From the NCBI GenBank assembly GCA_020796225.1, contig CM036764.1, forward strand, positions 22,334,733-22,398,732: a DNA stretch of 64,000 nucleotides, in the 5' to 3' direction. Below the pieces are notes generated by a model. The model searched no databases, had not been told where the DNA came from, and saw only the letters and a program-made list of their open reading frames with translations. Position numbers and translations under genes: made by a program. This DNA is from Arion vulgaris. Lineage: Eukaryota > Mollusca > Gastropoda > Stylommatophora > Arionidae. The first letter of the stretch is position 1; each line of letters begins with the position of its first letter. Shown in pieces: positions 63,540 through 64,000 of this stretch.

Positions 63540-64000
63540 TCTTTGTATCATGTGATTCTTATAATTTTGTTTATATTTTGATTGTTAAAGCTCTTAATAT
63601 TTTCTGAAAACCTAGATGATTTTACATGAGGACATAGCGAATGATCTGAGAATGTGTTCTCTTACTTCAGGTTAAAGTAGCATTGATGCTGAGCACTGTC
63701 TGATATATGTAACTGAACCATAACTAGCAAATAAATAAATAGTAGCATGTTCCTTGCGGATGTTGCTTTTTCACACCCCACGTGAAAAACTCTCTGTCTT
63801 TAGCAAGTTACTAGGTCACTTGCCTTCTCCAGCAAGTTATTAGATTACCGCATTCTCTAGCTTTATTTTCAAGGTTTCATTGATGTCCTGCTGCCACCAT
63901 CGTCTTGGTCATCCCAGGCTTCATACTCCAGGAACCATGGCTTCCATTACAGTTCTCTCTAAATCACTGTGGCGTTTAATGTGATCAAATATTTCACATT
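63540..64000. other. 3' flank to window end, unassigned
   Basis: 63785-63930 has a small direct repeat (agcaagttactaggt / agcaagttattagat). The last 120 bp could be a LINE piece on the minus strand, unproven. Confidence 0.35.

Noticed and set aside
61338..63730. A second host gene downstream, or a poly-A signal near 63720 (aataaataaa)
   Set aside because: Only LINE and SINE fragments are seen. The AATAAA is over 2 kb from the stop, beyond several insertions, so I do not assign it.

Overview
The window is nuclear DNA of an AT-rich, intron-rich animal. It carries one host gene, on the + strand: a complete homologue of ULK4 (unc-51-like kinase 4, a pseudokinase joined to a long helical-repeat tail). 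I could follow the coding sequence through 32 coding exons (31 GT-AG introns, all phases consistent) from the ATG at 8150 to the TGA at 61335-61337, giving 1293 residues against about 1275 in human. The rest is repeat-rich intron and flank. The mixture of RTE-like LINEs, RNase H-bearing LINE tails, tRNA-derived SINEs and mariner elements suggests an invertebrate, probably a lophotrochozoan such as a mollusc or annelid. That placement is inference from the repeat style and is not proven.

Layout. 1-8147: upstream flank with a LINE RNase H tail (1-375), a LINE C-terminus (786-1100), a SINE (1190-1435), a structure with 183-bp inverted arms (1868-2856), a frameshifted RTE-like LINE (about 3290-6405) and a tRNA-head/LINE-tail chimera (7590-7835). 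8150-18608: exons 1-7, encoding the kinase-like domain. 21390-26110: exons 8-11, a linker of low conservation. 27791-61337: exons 12-32, the helical ARM/HEAT-like region. Introns hold two mariner elements (30377-31328 and 45574-46835), at least 14 fragments of one RNase H-type LINE tail, several other LINE tail families, about six SINE families, and minisatellites of 39, 21 and 30 bp. 61338-64000: downstream flank with LINE fragments and a SINE with target-site duplication.

The most unusual signal is a set of tandem arrays seeded at exon-intron boundaries of this one gene. The exon 24 donor is reiterated about six times into intron 24. The exon 23 acceptor block is reiterated about seven times upstream of the exon. 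The end of exon 32 is echoed in the 3' flank. The exon 13 donor has a 28-bp copy in intron 11. A 36-copy, 30-bp array ends about 30 bp before exon 28. Several nested insertions have clear target-site duplications. The kinase domain lacks the VAIK lysine but keeps the HRD-like and DFG-like aspartates, an intermediate state of pseudokinase decay.

No CRISPR arrays, operons, rRNA or functional tRNA genes are seen. The upstream non-coding exon, promoter and polyadenylation signal of ULK4 were not identified.
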